Of a stretch of 37,874 nucleotides of DNA, positions 7,396 through 15,264 are shown in pieces. Both the position numbers and the translations under genes were made by a program. Positions within the stretch are counted from its first letter, which is position 1. Each line of letters starts with the position of its first letter. Source of the stretch: an uncultured Lachnospiraceae bacterium (GTDB taxonomy: Bacteria; Bacillota; Clostridia; Lachnospirales; Lachnospiraceae); the NCBI GenBank assembly GCA_947175175.1, contig CAMWLV010000021.1, forward strand, positions 1 to 37,874, in the 5' to 3' direction. Under the pieces are notes generated by a model. The model was not told the origin of the DNA and searched no databases. It saw only the letters and a list, made by a program, of their open reading frames with translations.

Positions 7396-8733
7396 ATGAT
7401 ATGGAATAAAGCAAGGGAATGTATGAGCCGTGATGAACTGGCTGTTTTACAGGGAAAACGTCTTGTGGAGCTCGTAGGGTATATGTATCATAACGCAGGG
7501 TATTATAAGAAAAAAATGCGGAACCTTGGACTTGAACCAGGCGACATACGGGGAATTGAGGATTTGGAGAAGCTTCCTTTTACAACAAGGGAGGATTTGA
7601 TCGATGCCTATCCGCTGGGAGTATTTGCCATGTCAAACAGTAAGATAATTCGATATCACGCATCAGATCACAGTACTGGATATGCTGGAATGGAAACAAT
7701 GGCTGGATATACACAAAATGATATCGACGTCTGGAAGGAATGCATGGCGCGGTCGGTCAGCATGGCAGGTCTAGGGGAAGGGGATGTTATACAGATTGCA
7801 TATAATTATGGACTATGCACGGATGGTATTAGTGCACATTATGGAGCGGAGAAGGTCGGGGCGGCAGTGATACCGGCAGCGGACTGCAGGCCAACGGCAC
7901 TGATCGCACTGATGCGGAGAATGCAGGCAACAGGAGTGATTAGTACGTCCTCGTATCTGATGCATGTGGCGCAAATGGTGGAGCATAGAGGGCTGAAAAA
8001 CAGTCTGCAGTTAAAGGCGGCGATATGTGGAGGGGAGCCATGGACAGAAAATACCCGGGAAAAAATCCAGGATAAGCTTGGAATCAAGGCCTATGACATA
8101 TTTGGACTAAATGAACTGACGGGACTTGGAGTGGCTTGTGAATGTGAGCGTCAGAGGGGAATGCATATTCAAGAGGATTTTTTCCTGGCAGAGATAGTGA
8201 ATACAAATACGCTGCTTGTTCTTCCGGGTGGAGCCAGAGGGGAACTGGTGTTTACGACACTCCAGAAAGAGGGAATCCCACTGATCAGATACAGGACAAT
8301 GAGCATTACAAAAATAAATTATGAGAAATGTGAATGTGGTAGAACAATGGCGAGAATGGACAGGCTTGATTATGGGACAGATGATATTTTGCAGATTAGA
8401 GGCAACAGTGTGTCTGTATCCCAGATAGAAGCAGCACTTTCTGGGTTACCGGGCATTGAAGCTTCCTATATTATATGTATCAGAAAAGAGCATCACCTTG
8501 ATGTGGTGGATGTCTTTATGGAAGACTTTAGAATGAATGAGACGTTGATGTCAGGGTGTGGGACAGATGTGAAACGTCAGGTAGCAGATGCAGTCCGCAA
8601 CGTTATAGGAGTGGAGCCCAATGTCTATTATGCTGAAAGTGAGAAGATAAAAGCCTTTCGTGGATCTTCCAATGAAGGGTCTGAAATGTATGTGGGGAGA
8701 AAAGTATCAATCGTGGATGGGAGGAAATATTAA
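7396..8733 (+). CDS. PaaK-like adenylate-forming protein with degenerate active-site motifs
   Basis: A 445-residue protein of phenylacetate-CoA ligase/coenzyme F390 synthetase length. Recognisable PaaK landmarks are RNLGLEPGDI near the N-terminus, an FGLNELTGLGVACEC segment, a CECGR motif at ~312-316, and TDDILQIRGNSVSVSQIE. Two catalytic motifs are altered. The ATP-binding A3 motif, normally SSGTTGxP, reads HASDHSTGYAG (from H88), and the normally invariant Asp after RYRT is replaced (RYRTMS, 298-303). Ligase activity is therefore doubtful. The start has GGAGG 9 bases upstream. The solute-binding protein gene starts 132 bp downstream on the same strand, then the chemoreceptor, so it may be part of a sensing unit. 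It could be a substrate-binding or regulatory pseudo-ligase. Confidence 0.8.
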   Translation: MIWNKARECMSRDELAVLQGKRLVELVGYMYHNAGYYKKKMRNLGLEPGDIRGIEDLEKLPFTTREDLIDAYPLGVFAMSNSKIIRYHASDHSTGYAGMETMAGYTQNDIDVWKECMARSVSMAGLGEGDVIQIAYNYGLCTDGISAHYGAEKVGAAVIPAADCRPTALIALMRRMQATGVISTSSYLMHVAQMVEHRGLKNSLQLKAAICGGEPWTENTREKIQDKLGIKAYDIFGLNELTGLGVACECERQRGMHIQEDFFLAEIVNTNTLLVLPGGARGELVFTTLQKEGIPLIRYRTMSITKINYEKCECGRTMARMDRLDYGTDDILQIRGNSVSVSQIEAALSGLPGIEASYIICIRKEHHLDVVDVFMEDFRMNETLMSGCGTDVKRQVADAVRNVIGVEPNVYYAESEKIKAFRGSSNEGSEMYVGRKVSIVDGRKY

Positions 8734-8865
8734 CAGTTTTTGTGTATACATTTCATGCAAAATCGCCTTATAAAGATTAAAATATATTCATTGAAAAAAG
8801 ATTACAGATGGTATAAAATAAAAATAAGGAATTGTCGGAAAATAATATACGAAAGGAGATTTACT

Positions 8866-10149
8866 GTGAAGAAGAAATTATTAGTGGCAATACTATCTGT
8901 TTCTTTATTGACTACAGTACTTGCAGGTTGTGGAAATATGAATGCCAATAATCAAACTGATACGGAAGCGGCGAATGTGGAAAATGATGGAAGCGAACAG
9001 TTGGAATCCGGTAAGGTGGCATTGCGGATATGGGTTGAGGAGGCAAATATCAACAATCTGCAGAAAATGATAGACAGCTTTGAGCAGAAATATGCCGGAC
9101 AGGCTGATTTTGAGATTACGATCGAAGTGTCCGGGGATGCGGATACAAGAACAAATGTTTTAGGCGATATCCATAATGCGGCAGATATTTTCTCCATGCC
9201 AGATGATCAGCTCTACAGTTTGATTGCAGGCGGGGCGCTCTCACCCGTGGAGAACCAGAGTGAGGTGAAGGCGGCAAACCTGACAGATGCAGTGGATGCA
9301 GCCTCTTACAACGGAACTTTGTATGCATATCCGTACTCTGCGGATAATGGCTATTTTCTGTATTATAACAATGAATATTTGTCAGACTCGGATGTGCAGA
9401 CGATGGACAGGATTCTTGAGGTGGCAGCGGAGAACGAAAAGAAGCTGTCGATGGAATTCAATTCCGGCTGGTATCTGTATTCTTTTTACGGAAATACAGG
9501 GCTTGAGTTTCACATCAATGACGATGGAGTGACAAATTACTGCAACTGGAATTCCGAAGAGGGAAGTATCAAGGGTGTTGATGTGGCACAGGCACTACTT
9601 GACATTGCCATGCACCCGGGATTTGTCGCACAGTCGGATGGCAGTTTTGTGGAGGGGATACAGGATGACACATGCATCGCGGGAATCAGCGGTGTGTGGA
9701 ACGCTGTTGCGGTGCAGGAAGCATGGGGGGATAATTATCGTGCGTGCAAACTCCCTACATATACCTGCAATGGACAGCAGATTCAGATGGCCTCCTTCAA
9801 GGGATATAAAATGTTTGGCGTGAATGCCTATTCAGAACATCTGGCATGGGCACATAAACTCGCAGACTGGATTACAAATGAGGAAAACCAGATCCTTCGG
9901 TTCGAGGAGAGAAGTACAGGTCCGTCCAATGTGGTGGCGGCAGCTTCCGATGCGGTTGAGAAGGTGCCTGCTATTGCAGCTGTTATTGAACAATCGCAGT
10001 ATGGCGTGCTTCAGCGTGTGGGAAACAGCTACTGGAATGCATGTACCAGTTTTGCCGACACGATCGCAGCAGGGAATCCCGATAATATGCCGCTGCAGGA
10101 TTTGGTGGACAGGCTTGTGAATGGAATCACTGCTTCGGTAGTACAATAA
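8866..10149 (+). CDS. Extracellular solute-binding lipoprotein (ABC SBP family 1)
   Basis: A 427-residue lipoprotein. The GTG start at 8866 is chosen because AAAGGAG lies 8 bp upstream and the product then begins with a good lipoprotein signal (VKKKLLVAILSVSLLTT) and the lipobox LAGC, with Cys22 as the lipidated residue. The mature part has the hallmarks of sugar-type binding proteins: ALRIWVEEANINNLQKMIDS near the start, NAADIFSMPDDQL, TLYAYPYSADNGYFLYYN and LAWAHKLADWIT. The protein would sit on the outer membrane face and bind a small solute, probably carbohydrate-like. No ABC permease or ATPase is adjacent. The next gene, 12 bp downstream, is a chemoreceptor, suggesting that this binding protein delivers ligand to it rather than to a transporter. 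Confidence 0.9.
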   Translation: MKKKLLVAILSVSLLTTVLAGCGNMNANNQTDTEAANVENDGSEQLESGKVALRIWVEEANINNLQKMIDSFEQKYAGQADFEITIEVSGDADTRTNVLGDIHNAADIFSMPDDQLYSLIAGGALSPVENQSEVKAANLTDAVDAASYNGTLYAYPYSADNGYFLYYNNEYLSDSDVQTMDRILEVAAENEKKLSMEFNSGWYLYSFYGNTGLEFHINDDGVTNYCNWNSEEGSIKGVDVAQALLDIAMHPGFVAQSDGSFVEGIQDDTCIAGISGVWNAVAVQEAWGDNYRACKLPTYTCNGQQIQMASFKGYKMFGVNAYSEHLAWAHKLADWITNEENQILRFEERSTGPSNVVAAASDAVEKVPAIAAVIEQSQYGVLQRVGNSYWNACTSFADTIAAGNPDNMPLQDLVDRLVNGITASVVQ

Positions 10150-10161
10150 GGAGGGAACAAA

Positions 10162-11895
10162 ATGAATGGTAAGAAACGGTTGAGCATCACAATAGTCATT
10201 TTAGTTCCAGTTTTCATACTTGGAATATTAGCAATTTATTCCAATATTGCAGCAATCAATAATCTGAAAAGGGTAAATACGACTGCAGTGGTGATCTCTG
10301 ACGAGCACATGGTAAACATCTCACAGCTCAGCAATATTGAAAAGGAGATGCAGGAAATTCACAAGAAAGCACTCTCCCATATCATAGCGACAGACCTTGA
10401 CACCCTGATTGCAACGGTCGCTGAGGTTCGTGCTGAGGAGGAAATACTTGATACTTATCTGGTGGAGTACAAGGACAGTCTGGTGGAGGCAAATGCCTCT
10501 GCATATAACGCACTTGTATCCAACTATGAGACGATGAAATATGAGATTGCCAACCTGATGGCATACAGTGGAAATGCAGAGAAAGAATTGGCATTCGCAC
10601 TTGCAAACGGAACGATCAAGCAGTGCAGCAACGAGATGCAGCGCCAGGTTGAGATCATGATGGAGAGCGCGCAGGAGAGTGCGACACAGGCAAGTGATGC
10701 GCTGACGTCTGAATATAACAGGGCAGTGTTTAAAAATATGACTATCGTCGGACTCAGTGTGGTTGCGTTGCTGATAACACTGTATGGTGTATTTGTCCTG
10801 ATCATCAGAAAGCTGATCGTTGCCAATCGCGAGATCAATGATATCATCAATGGTATCGACCAGAGCCAGGGTGACTTGACCAAGCGAATCAGCATTTTGT
10901 CCAACGACGAGATTGCCGATCTGGGAAATGGTATCAATACCTTTATGGGTAAGCTGCAGAGCATTATGAAGATGATCATCGAAAATTCCAGAAAGCTTGA
11001 GGAAGTGGTCAGTGAAGTGCAGGAAAGTGTGCGGACGTCCAATGACAGTGCTTCCGATCTGTCAGCAGTCACACAGGAGCTGTCTGCTACGATGCAGGAG
11101 GTTGGACACTCTGCGACAATCATCAATCAGAATGCGGAGTCAGTGCGCAGCGAGGTTGAGATGATTGCAGATAAGTCAAACAGCATCAACGACTACTCCA
11201 AGAAGATGAAGGAAAATGCGGATATCATGGAGTCAAATGCGAAGGCAAACATGCATGAGACAAGCACAAAGGTACAGGAGATTCTCGAGGTTCTGAACCA
11301 GGCAATCGAGGAGAGCAAGAGTGTCGAGCAGGTTAACGGGCTGACCAACGATATCCTGAGTATTTCCAGTCAGACAAACCTTCTTGCCCTGAATGCTTCG
11401 ATAGAGGCAGCACGAGCAGGGGATGCCGGAAAAGGATTTGCGGTTGTGGCAGATGAGATCAGGCAGCTTGCTGATTCAAGCCGCGCGACAGCAAACCGTA
11501 TCCAGGAGATCAACGGCGTGGTTACGAATGCAGTTCAGAATCTTGCCGGGCATTCCAACAATCTGGTAGAGTATATGACCAATTCGATCTTGCCGGAGTT
11601 TGAGAACTTTGTGAGCAGCGGTGAGCAGTACAGGGATAATGCCACTTACATAGAAGGCGTCATGAATGAATTTACATCGAAGACGGACGACCTAAAGCGT
11701 GCAGTTGACGAGATTGCGGCGTCGATTGAGACGATTACAGACGCGATCGAGGAAGGCGCAAGAGGCGTGACGGGTGCTGCGGAAAGTACGCAGGTACTTG
11801 TTGAGGATATGGAGAATATCAGCAACAGAATGGAGGAGAACCAGCAGATTGCGGCAGCGCTCCAGAAAGAAACAGATGTATTTAAGAATTTCTAG
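10162..11895 (+). CDS. Methyl-accepting chemotaxis protein
   Basis: A 577-residue transmembrane chemoreceptor. Membrane segment 1 is at ~8-30, a helical periplasmic-type sensor region (four-helix-bundle like) spans ~31-190, and membrane segment 2 is at ~193-215. A HAMP domain follows (~216-268, with [19 protein letters not shown]), then a long signalling domain. The conserved hairpin tip ([18 protein letters not shown], from ~415) that contacts CheA/CheW is intact. No C-terminal receptor-tethering pentapeptide is evident. It starts 12 bp after the binding-protein gene with GGAGGG as ribosome binding site, so the two are co-translated. The shared operon suggests that it senses the solute held by the lipoprotein, and signals to the flagellar motor through CheA encoded elsewhere. 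Confidence 0.95.
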   Translation: MNGKKRLSITIVILVPVFILGILAIYSNIAAINNLKRVNTTAVVISDEHMVNISQLSNIEKEMQEIHKKALSHIIATDLDTLIATVAEVRAEEEILDTYLVEYKDSLVEANASAYNALVSNYETMKYEIANLMAYSGNAEKELAFALANGTIKQCSNEMQRQVEIMMESAQESATQASDALTSEYNRAVFKNMTIVGLSVVALLITLYGVFVLIIRKLIVANREINDIINGIDQSQGDLTKRISILSNDEIADLGNGINTFMGKLQSIMKMIIENSRKLEEVVSEVQESVRTSNDSASDLSAVTQELSATMQEVGHSATIINQNAESVRSEVEMIADKSNSINDYSKKMKENADIMESNAKANMHETSTKVQEILEVLNQAIEESKSVEQVNGLTNDILSISSQTNLLALNASIEAARAGDAGKGFAVVADEIRQLADSSRATANRIQEINGVVTNAVQNLAGHSNNLVEYMTNSILPEFENFVSSGEQYRDNATYIEGVMNEFTSKTDDLKRAVDEIAASIETITDAIEEGARGVTGAAESTQVLVEDMENISNRMEENQQIAAALQKETDVFKNF

Positions 11896-11922
11896 GGAGT
11901 TTGACCAACAATAAGAAAGAAC

Positions 11923-11959
11923 AAAAGTTCGCCAAAGGCTTGACTTTGACGAACTTTTT
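11923..11959 (+). terminator. Intrinsic terminator after the chemoreceptor gene
   Basis: AAAAGTTCG (11923-11931) pairs with CGAACTTTT, reinforced by CAAAG/CTTTG inside, and ends in a run of T (to 11959). It closes the 7396-11895 unit. The descending arm also contains the -35 box of the next promoter. Confidence 0.85.
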
Positions 11960-11973
11960 CTGTATGATATAAT
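11946..11973 (+). promoter_or_regulatory. Promoter of the thiN unit
   Basis: TTGACG (11946-11951), a 16-base spacer and TATAAT (11968-11973) preceded by TGA (extended -10). It overlaps the preceding terminator. Transcription would start near 11980, so the repeat cassette at 12021 lies in the 5' UTR. The word TATGATATAA around the -10 recurs before the cassette copy at 14916. Confidence 0.75.
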
Positions 11974-12020
11974 TAGTTTGTGTTGTAACAGGCTTTGAGT
12001 TGTAAGGGGAGAGCGGTAAA

Positions 12021-12087
12021 GTTTGAAAGAAGATTACTTTCAAACGATTGATTGGTATGCGTGCTGAAGCACGCAGGGGGTATAATT
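12021..12087 (+). repeat. 5'-UTR cassette repeat, copy 1 (before thiN)
   Basis: Hairpin 1 is GTTTGAAAG-AAGATTA-CTTTCAAAC. A linker (GATTGATTGGTAT) follows, then hairpin 2 GCGTGC-TGAA-GCACGC, and then AGGGGG as Shine-Dalgarno. The repeat ends at the thiN ATG (12088). It is the same element as at 14916, 23720, 23785 and 32413. Confidence 0.9.
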
Positions 12088-12744
12088 ATGAAAAAATGTG
12101 TGATAATCGGAGCAGGGGCGTGTGATACACAAAAACTGAAAAAACAGCTGATATTAAATGAGAAAGATCTGTGCATTGCTGCGGACGGGGGATTGGATTA
12201 TCTGCTCAAAATCGGATTGACACCGGATATTGTATTAGGGGATATGGATTCACTGGAAAATGAAGAGCGGATTGATTCCGCATATGCAGATTTTCTTATA
12301 AAGAGACTTCCAGTTGAGAAAGATGATACAGATATGCTCGCAGCGGTCAAGGAGGGACTGGCAGCAGGGTGTCGGCAGTTTGAGCTTTATGGGGCGCTTG
12401 GCGGGAGACTTGACCATACATTTGCAAATGTTCAATGCTTATTATACCTGTTAAATCGGGATGCGAGAGGCATTATTGTGGGTGATGATGTCACATTGAT
12501 ACTGATTCGAAATGAAAAGATTTCTTTTTCGGCAAGTGACACTAAGAAAGGAAAGCGCGTATCCGTTTTTGCTTTTGCCGGTGATGCACATGGGGTTTCG
12601 GAAAAAGGATTGAAATATCTGCTGGATAATGTTACTGTAAAATCAGAGTTCCCGATCGGCGTGAGCAATGAATTTACAGGAGAGGATGCCGAGATTGAGG
12701 TGAAAGACGGCATGCTTTTGATTTACGTGGAGGGATTACAATGA
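12088..12744 (+). CDS. thiN: Thiamine pyrophosphokinase
   Basis: A 218-residue cytoplasmic enzyme of the ThiN/TPK family that transfers pyrophosphate from ATP to thiamine, giving the cofactor TPP. Motifs seen in order are AADGGLDYLL (~33-42), PDIVLGDMDS (~48-57), KDDTDMLAAVKEGL (~75-88) with the metal-binding Asp pair, and YGALGGRLDH (~99-108). The C-terminal half is the usual beta-rich TPK thiamine-binding domain. The length is normal for the family. The ATG at 12088 is chosen because it directly follows the AGGGGG of the cassette repeat. The next gene overlaps its stop by 4 bp (ATGA), indicating translational coupling. The structured cassette in the leader suggests regulation at translation; no TPP riboswitch was recognised. 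Confidence 0.93.
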   Translation: MKKCVIIGAGACDTQKLKKQLILNEKDLCIAADGGLDYLLKIGLTPDIVLGDMDSLENEERIDSAYADFLIKRLPVEKDDTDMLAAVKEGLAAGCRQFELYGALGGRLDHTFANVQCLLYLLNRDARGIIVGDDVTLILIRNEKISFSASDTKKGKRVSVFAFAGDAHGVSEKGLKYLLDNVTVKSEFPIGVSNEFTGEDAEIEVKDGMLLIYVEGLQ

Positions 12745-13601
12745 TATACACATTTTCAACATGGCTTTTCTTTTTTTATTTCTATTGTTTTCTGGGATGG
12801 ATATGGGAGACCTGTTATGTGTCTGTGTTAAAGGCAAAATGGGTTAACAGAGGCTTTATGAGAGGTCCTTTTCTGCCAATCTATGGATCTGGGGCAATTG
12901 TCGTACTGATCTTTACATTGCCATTCCGCACAAATCCCGGACTGGTGTTTGGAGTGGGAATGGTGAGTGCCACAATATTGGAGTATTTTACCGGAGTGGC
13001 AATGGAGCGGATGTTTCATGTACGATACTGGGATTACAGTAACCAGCGTTTGAACCTAAACGGTCACATCTGTGTGACGTCTTCGCTGGCATGGGGTGTA
13101 TTTTCCGTGATTCTCACGTTATATGGACATACGCCGGTGGAGCGTCTTGTGTCCCGTATGAGCACAAATGTTTTGGAAGTTACTGTTTTTATACTTACAG
13201 CGTATATATCGATTGACATGGCAGAGAGTATCCGTGAGGCGATTAACCTCAAGGAAGTGCTGATGAGTCTCGAGGAGAACAACGAGGACTTTCGGAGGCT
13301 GCAGAAGCATATTGAGGTGGTATCTGCATTTTATGGCGGTGAGCTGAAGGAAAAATCGGAGGCAGGATTGCGAAAGATTAATTCAGCATTGGAATCAGGC
13401 AAGGAAATGTATGGCAGGCTTGGTGAGAGCGGCAGAATGTCCAGGGCAGCACTCATGGAAAGGGTGAACAGCGCAAGGACAAAGAAAGAATACGGACGTA
13501 TGAGTTCGCTGTTAAAACGGAATCCGCGGGCGGTGTCCAAAATGCACGAGGAAGCATTTTCAAGGTTTGTGGAGTTCACAGAGGAAGATACAGATCAATA
13601 G
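12741..13601 (+). CDS. CmpB-like (putative ABC transporter type IV) membrane protein
   Basis: A 286-residue protein. The first ~160 residues hold about five hydrophobic membrane segments with the conserved start FFFYFYCFLGWIWETCYVS and the run NRGFMRGPFLPIYGSGAI, typical of the PF06541 family annotated as putative ABC-transporter type IV. The C-terminal ~110 residues are a charged, helical cytoplasmic tail. Family function is not established, despite its name. It starts inside the thiN stop codon (4-bp overlap), so the two are co-translated; a link with thiamine is only suggested by this position. The Shine-Dalgarno is GGAGGG inside thiN. Confidence 0.85.
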   Translation: MIYTFSTWLFFFYFYCFLGWIWETCYVSVLKAKWVNRGFMRGPFLPIYGSGAIVVLIFTLPFRTNPGLVFGVGMVSATILEYFTGVAMERMFHVRYWDYSNQRLNLNGHICVTSSLAWGVFSVILTLYGHTPVERLVSRMSTNVLEVTVFILTAYISIDMAESIREAINLKEVLMSLEENNEDFRRLQKHIEVVSAFYGGELKEKSEAGLRKINSALESGKEMYGRLGESGRMSRAALMERVNSARTKKEYGRMSSLLKRNPRAVSKMHEEAFSRFVEFTEEDTDQ

Positions 13602-13663
13602 GCATTGATGCTATAAAAAGCAGGTCTAAGGATTGCGGAGTAGTGTCAGGGAAGGGGAAGAGA

Positions 13664-14851
13664 ATGAGTACAATTGATTATGGAAGGTTAACCAAATTGG
13701 GAGAAGTGCTTGAGAAAAGCGTTCAGGCAGGTCAGATTGCGGGTGGTAATCTGTGCGTTCTTCACAAAGGAGAAGAAGTGTACTATGCGGAGTCGGGTTA
13801 TGCGGATATTGCCAGTCAGAAAAAAATAGCAAGAGACAGTATCTTTCGTCTGTATTCCATGACAAAGCCAGTCACAGCGGCTGCAGTGATGTTGTTGATG
13901 GAGCGCGGTGTTATTGACCTGCTTGATCCTGTGTCAAAATACATACCCACCTTTGCAGATATGAAGGTGGCGACACCGGATGGTGATGTGGCAGCAAACA
14001 GACAGGTAACAGTAAAAGACTGTCTGTCCATGACATCAGGGCTTACATATAATTGTGATCCGGATCCTGCAAGCCGCGACGCAGCGCTTGTCTATGATGA
14101 GCTGGACAGGAGGCTGTACTCTGACAATCCGATGACGACTATGGAGATGGCATTGAAAATGGGACAGGGGCGGCTTGCCTTTCAGCCGGGAGAGAGCTGG
14201 CGGTACGGGACGAGCGCCGATATTCTTGGCGCGATTGTGGAGGCGGCGTCTGGTATCAGTTTCGGGGAATTTCTGAAAAGAGAGTTTTTTGAACCATTAA
14301 ATATGAAGGATACCGATTTTAGGCTTGACGCATCAAAGAGGGACAGGCTGACAAAAGTGTATGAGGCAACGGCAGATGGGCTGATTGAGTATCATGGAAA
14401 CCATCTGGGCATCTGCAATCATATGGATGCCGATGTTCGGTTTGAGTCAGGTGGTGCAGGGCTGGTGTCCACGATAGCGGATTATAAACATTTTGCGCAG
14501 ATGCTCATGAACAGGGGAACTTATCAGGGAAGGACATATCTGGCGTCCTCGACTGCTGCATACATGACTGGCTGTCGTCTATACCCACACCAGCAGACTA
14601 TGATGCTGGGGTGGGAGAGTCTTGCGGGCTATAGCTACAGCAATCTGATGCGTGTCATGACAGAACCGTCATTGGCAGTGATGAACGGTTCACAGGGAGA
14701 GTATGGCTGGGACGGATGGCTTGGACCATATTTTACCAATATGCCAAATGATGACACAACTTTTCTGATGATGGTGCAGCTAAAGGATTCTGGAACGTTT
14801 ACACTGACACGAAAATTGAGAAATGTGTTGGCTGCAGCATTGATGCGATAG
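13664..14851 (+). CDS. Serine hydrolase of the beta-lactamase/esterase (class C-like) family
   Basis: A 395-residue protein. The nucleophile motif SxxK is present as SMTK (Ser65-Lys68), followed by a typical helix (PVTAAAVMLLMERG). A Tyr-containing motif WRYGTSADILG takes the place of the YxN motif. The C-terminal GYGWDGWLG-type segment (here EYGWDGWLGPYF) replaces KTG, as in EstB-like esterases. There is no signal peptide, so it is probably cytoplasmic and more likely an esterase or peptidase than an antibiotic-hydrolysing enzyme. The ATG at 13664 has GGGAAGGGG 7 bases upstream; an in-frame GTG at 13643 is a weaker alternative. It follows the CmpB-like gene by 62 bp on the same strand. The substrate is unknown. 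Confidence 0.88.
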   Translation: MSTIDYGRLTKLGEVLEKSVQAGQIAGGNLCVLHKGEEVYYAESGYADIASQKKIARDSIFRLYSMTKPVTAAAVMLLMERGVIDLLDPVSKYIPTFADMKVATPDGDVAANRQVTVKDCLSMTSGLTYNCDPDPASRDAALVYDELDRRLYSDNPMTTMEMALKMGQGRLAFQPGESWRYGTSADILGAIVEAASGISFGEFLKREFFEPLNMKDTDFRLDASKRDRLTKVYEATADGLIEYHGNHLGICNHMDADVRFESGGAGLVSTIADYKHFAQMLMNRGTYQGRTYLASSTAAYMTGCRLYPHQQTMMLGWESLAGYSYSNLMRVMTEPSLAVMNGSQGEYGWDGWLGPYFTNMPNDDTTFLMMVQLKDSGTFTLTRKLRNVLAAALMR

Positions 14852-14866
14852 CTTTTATAAAATGGC

Positions 14867-14894
14867 TTGAAAAAGCTGTGGAATATGATATAAA
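14867..14894 (+). promoter_or_regulatory. Promoter of the coiled-coil gene at 14983
   Basis: TTGAAA (14867-14872), a 16-base spacer and TATAAA (14889-14894) preceded by TGA. The same TATGATATAA context occurs at the promoter before cassette copy 1. Confidence 0.65.
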
Positions 14895-14915
14895 TTAGAA
14901 TCAGTTGGTGGTGAA

Positions 14916-14982
14916 GTTTGAAAGAAGGTCACTTTCAAACTATTGATTGGTATGCGTGCCGGGGTACGCAAGGGGTATATAA
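14916..14982 (+). repeat. 5'-UTR cassette repeat, copy 2
   Basis: Hairpin 1 is GTTTGAAAG-AAGGTCA-CTTTCAAAC. Hairpin 2 is GCGTGC-CGGG-GTACGC, where the changed base converts a G-C pair to a G-U wobble and so keeps the stem. AAGGGG follows, and the repeat ends at the ATG at 14983. Confidence 0.9.
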
Positions 14983-15216
14983 ATGGATAAGGAAATGAAA
15001 TTAATGGTTAATGCAATACTTGAGGAAATGGGGCGTATGGAAAGCCGGATCAATAAGAGAATGGATGAACGTTTTGACAAAATTGAAAAGCGCCTGGATT
15101 CCATGCAGCATGAGCTTAACGCCTGTAAATTGGAGGCTGGAACAGTGGATATACTGATTAAAAAGATAGATCAGCTGGAAAAACGGATTGAAGAATTAGA
15201 GCGAAAAACGGCGTAG
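14983..15216 (+). CDS. Small coiled-coil protein (paralog of the protein at 29790)
   Basis: A 77-residue, highly charged protein that is predicted to be one continuous helix with heptad hydrophobic spacing (MESRINKRMDERFDKIEKRL, then LIKKIDQLEKRIEELE). It shares with the protein at 29790 the start MDKE-K, the central INACKL/LNACKL motif with TVD after it, and the Leu-rich end, so the two are paralogs. It has no membrane segment and no enzyme motif. It is expressed from its own promoter and cassette leader and is followed by a strong terminator, so it is monocistronic. A structural, adaptor or oligomerising role is possible, but no function can be assigned. Confidence 0.8.
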   Translation: MDKEMKLMVNAILEEMGRMESRINKRMDERFDKIEKRLDSMQHELNACKLEAGTVDILIKKIDQLEKRIEELERKTA

Positions 15217-15224
15217 ATATGATA

Positions 15225-15264
15225 AGTATAAAATAAGCAGGCATTTGCCTGCTTATTTTATACT
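15225..15264. terminator. Bidirectional terminator with an 18-bp perfect stem
   Basis: AGTATAAAATAAGCAGGC (15225-15242) pairs perfectly with its complement at 15247-15264 around an ATTT loop. The right arm covers the stop codon of the minus-strand ABC gene, so it serves both convergent genes. Confidence 0.9.

Noticed and set aside
11960-12087. TPP riboswitch before thiN
   Set aside because: The conserved CUGAGA and ACCUGA elements of the TPP aptamer were not found; the leader holds the cassette repeat instead.
13664-14851. Beta-lactamase resistance gene
   Set aside because: There is no signal peptide and the KTG motif is replaced by an EstB-like segment, so esterase or peptidase activity is more likely.
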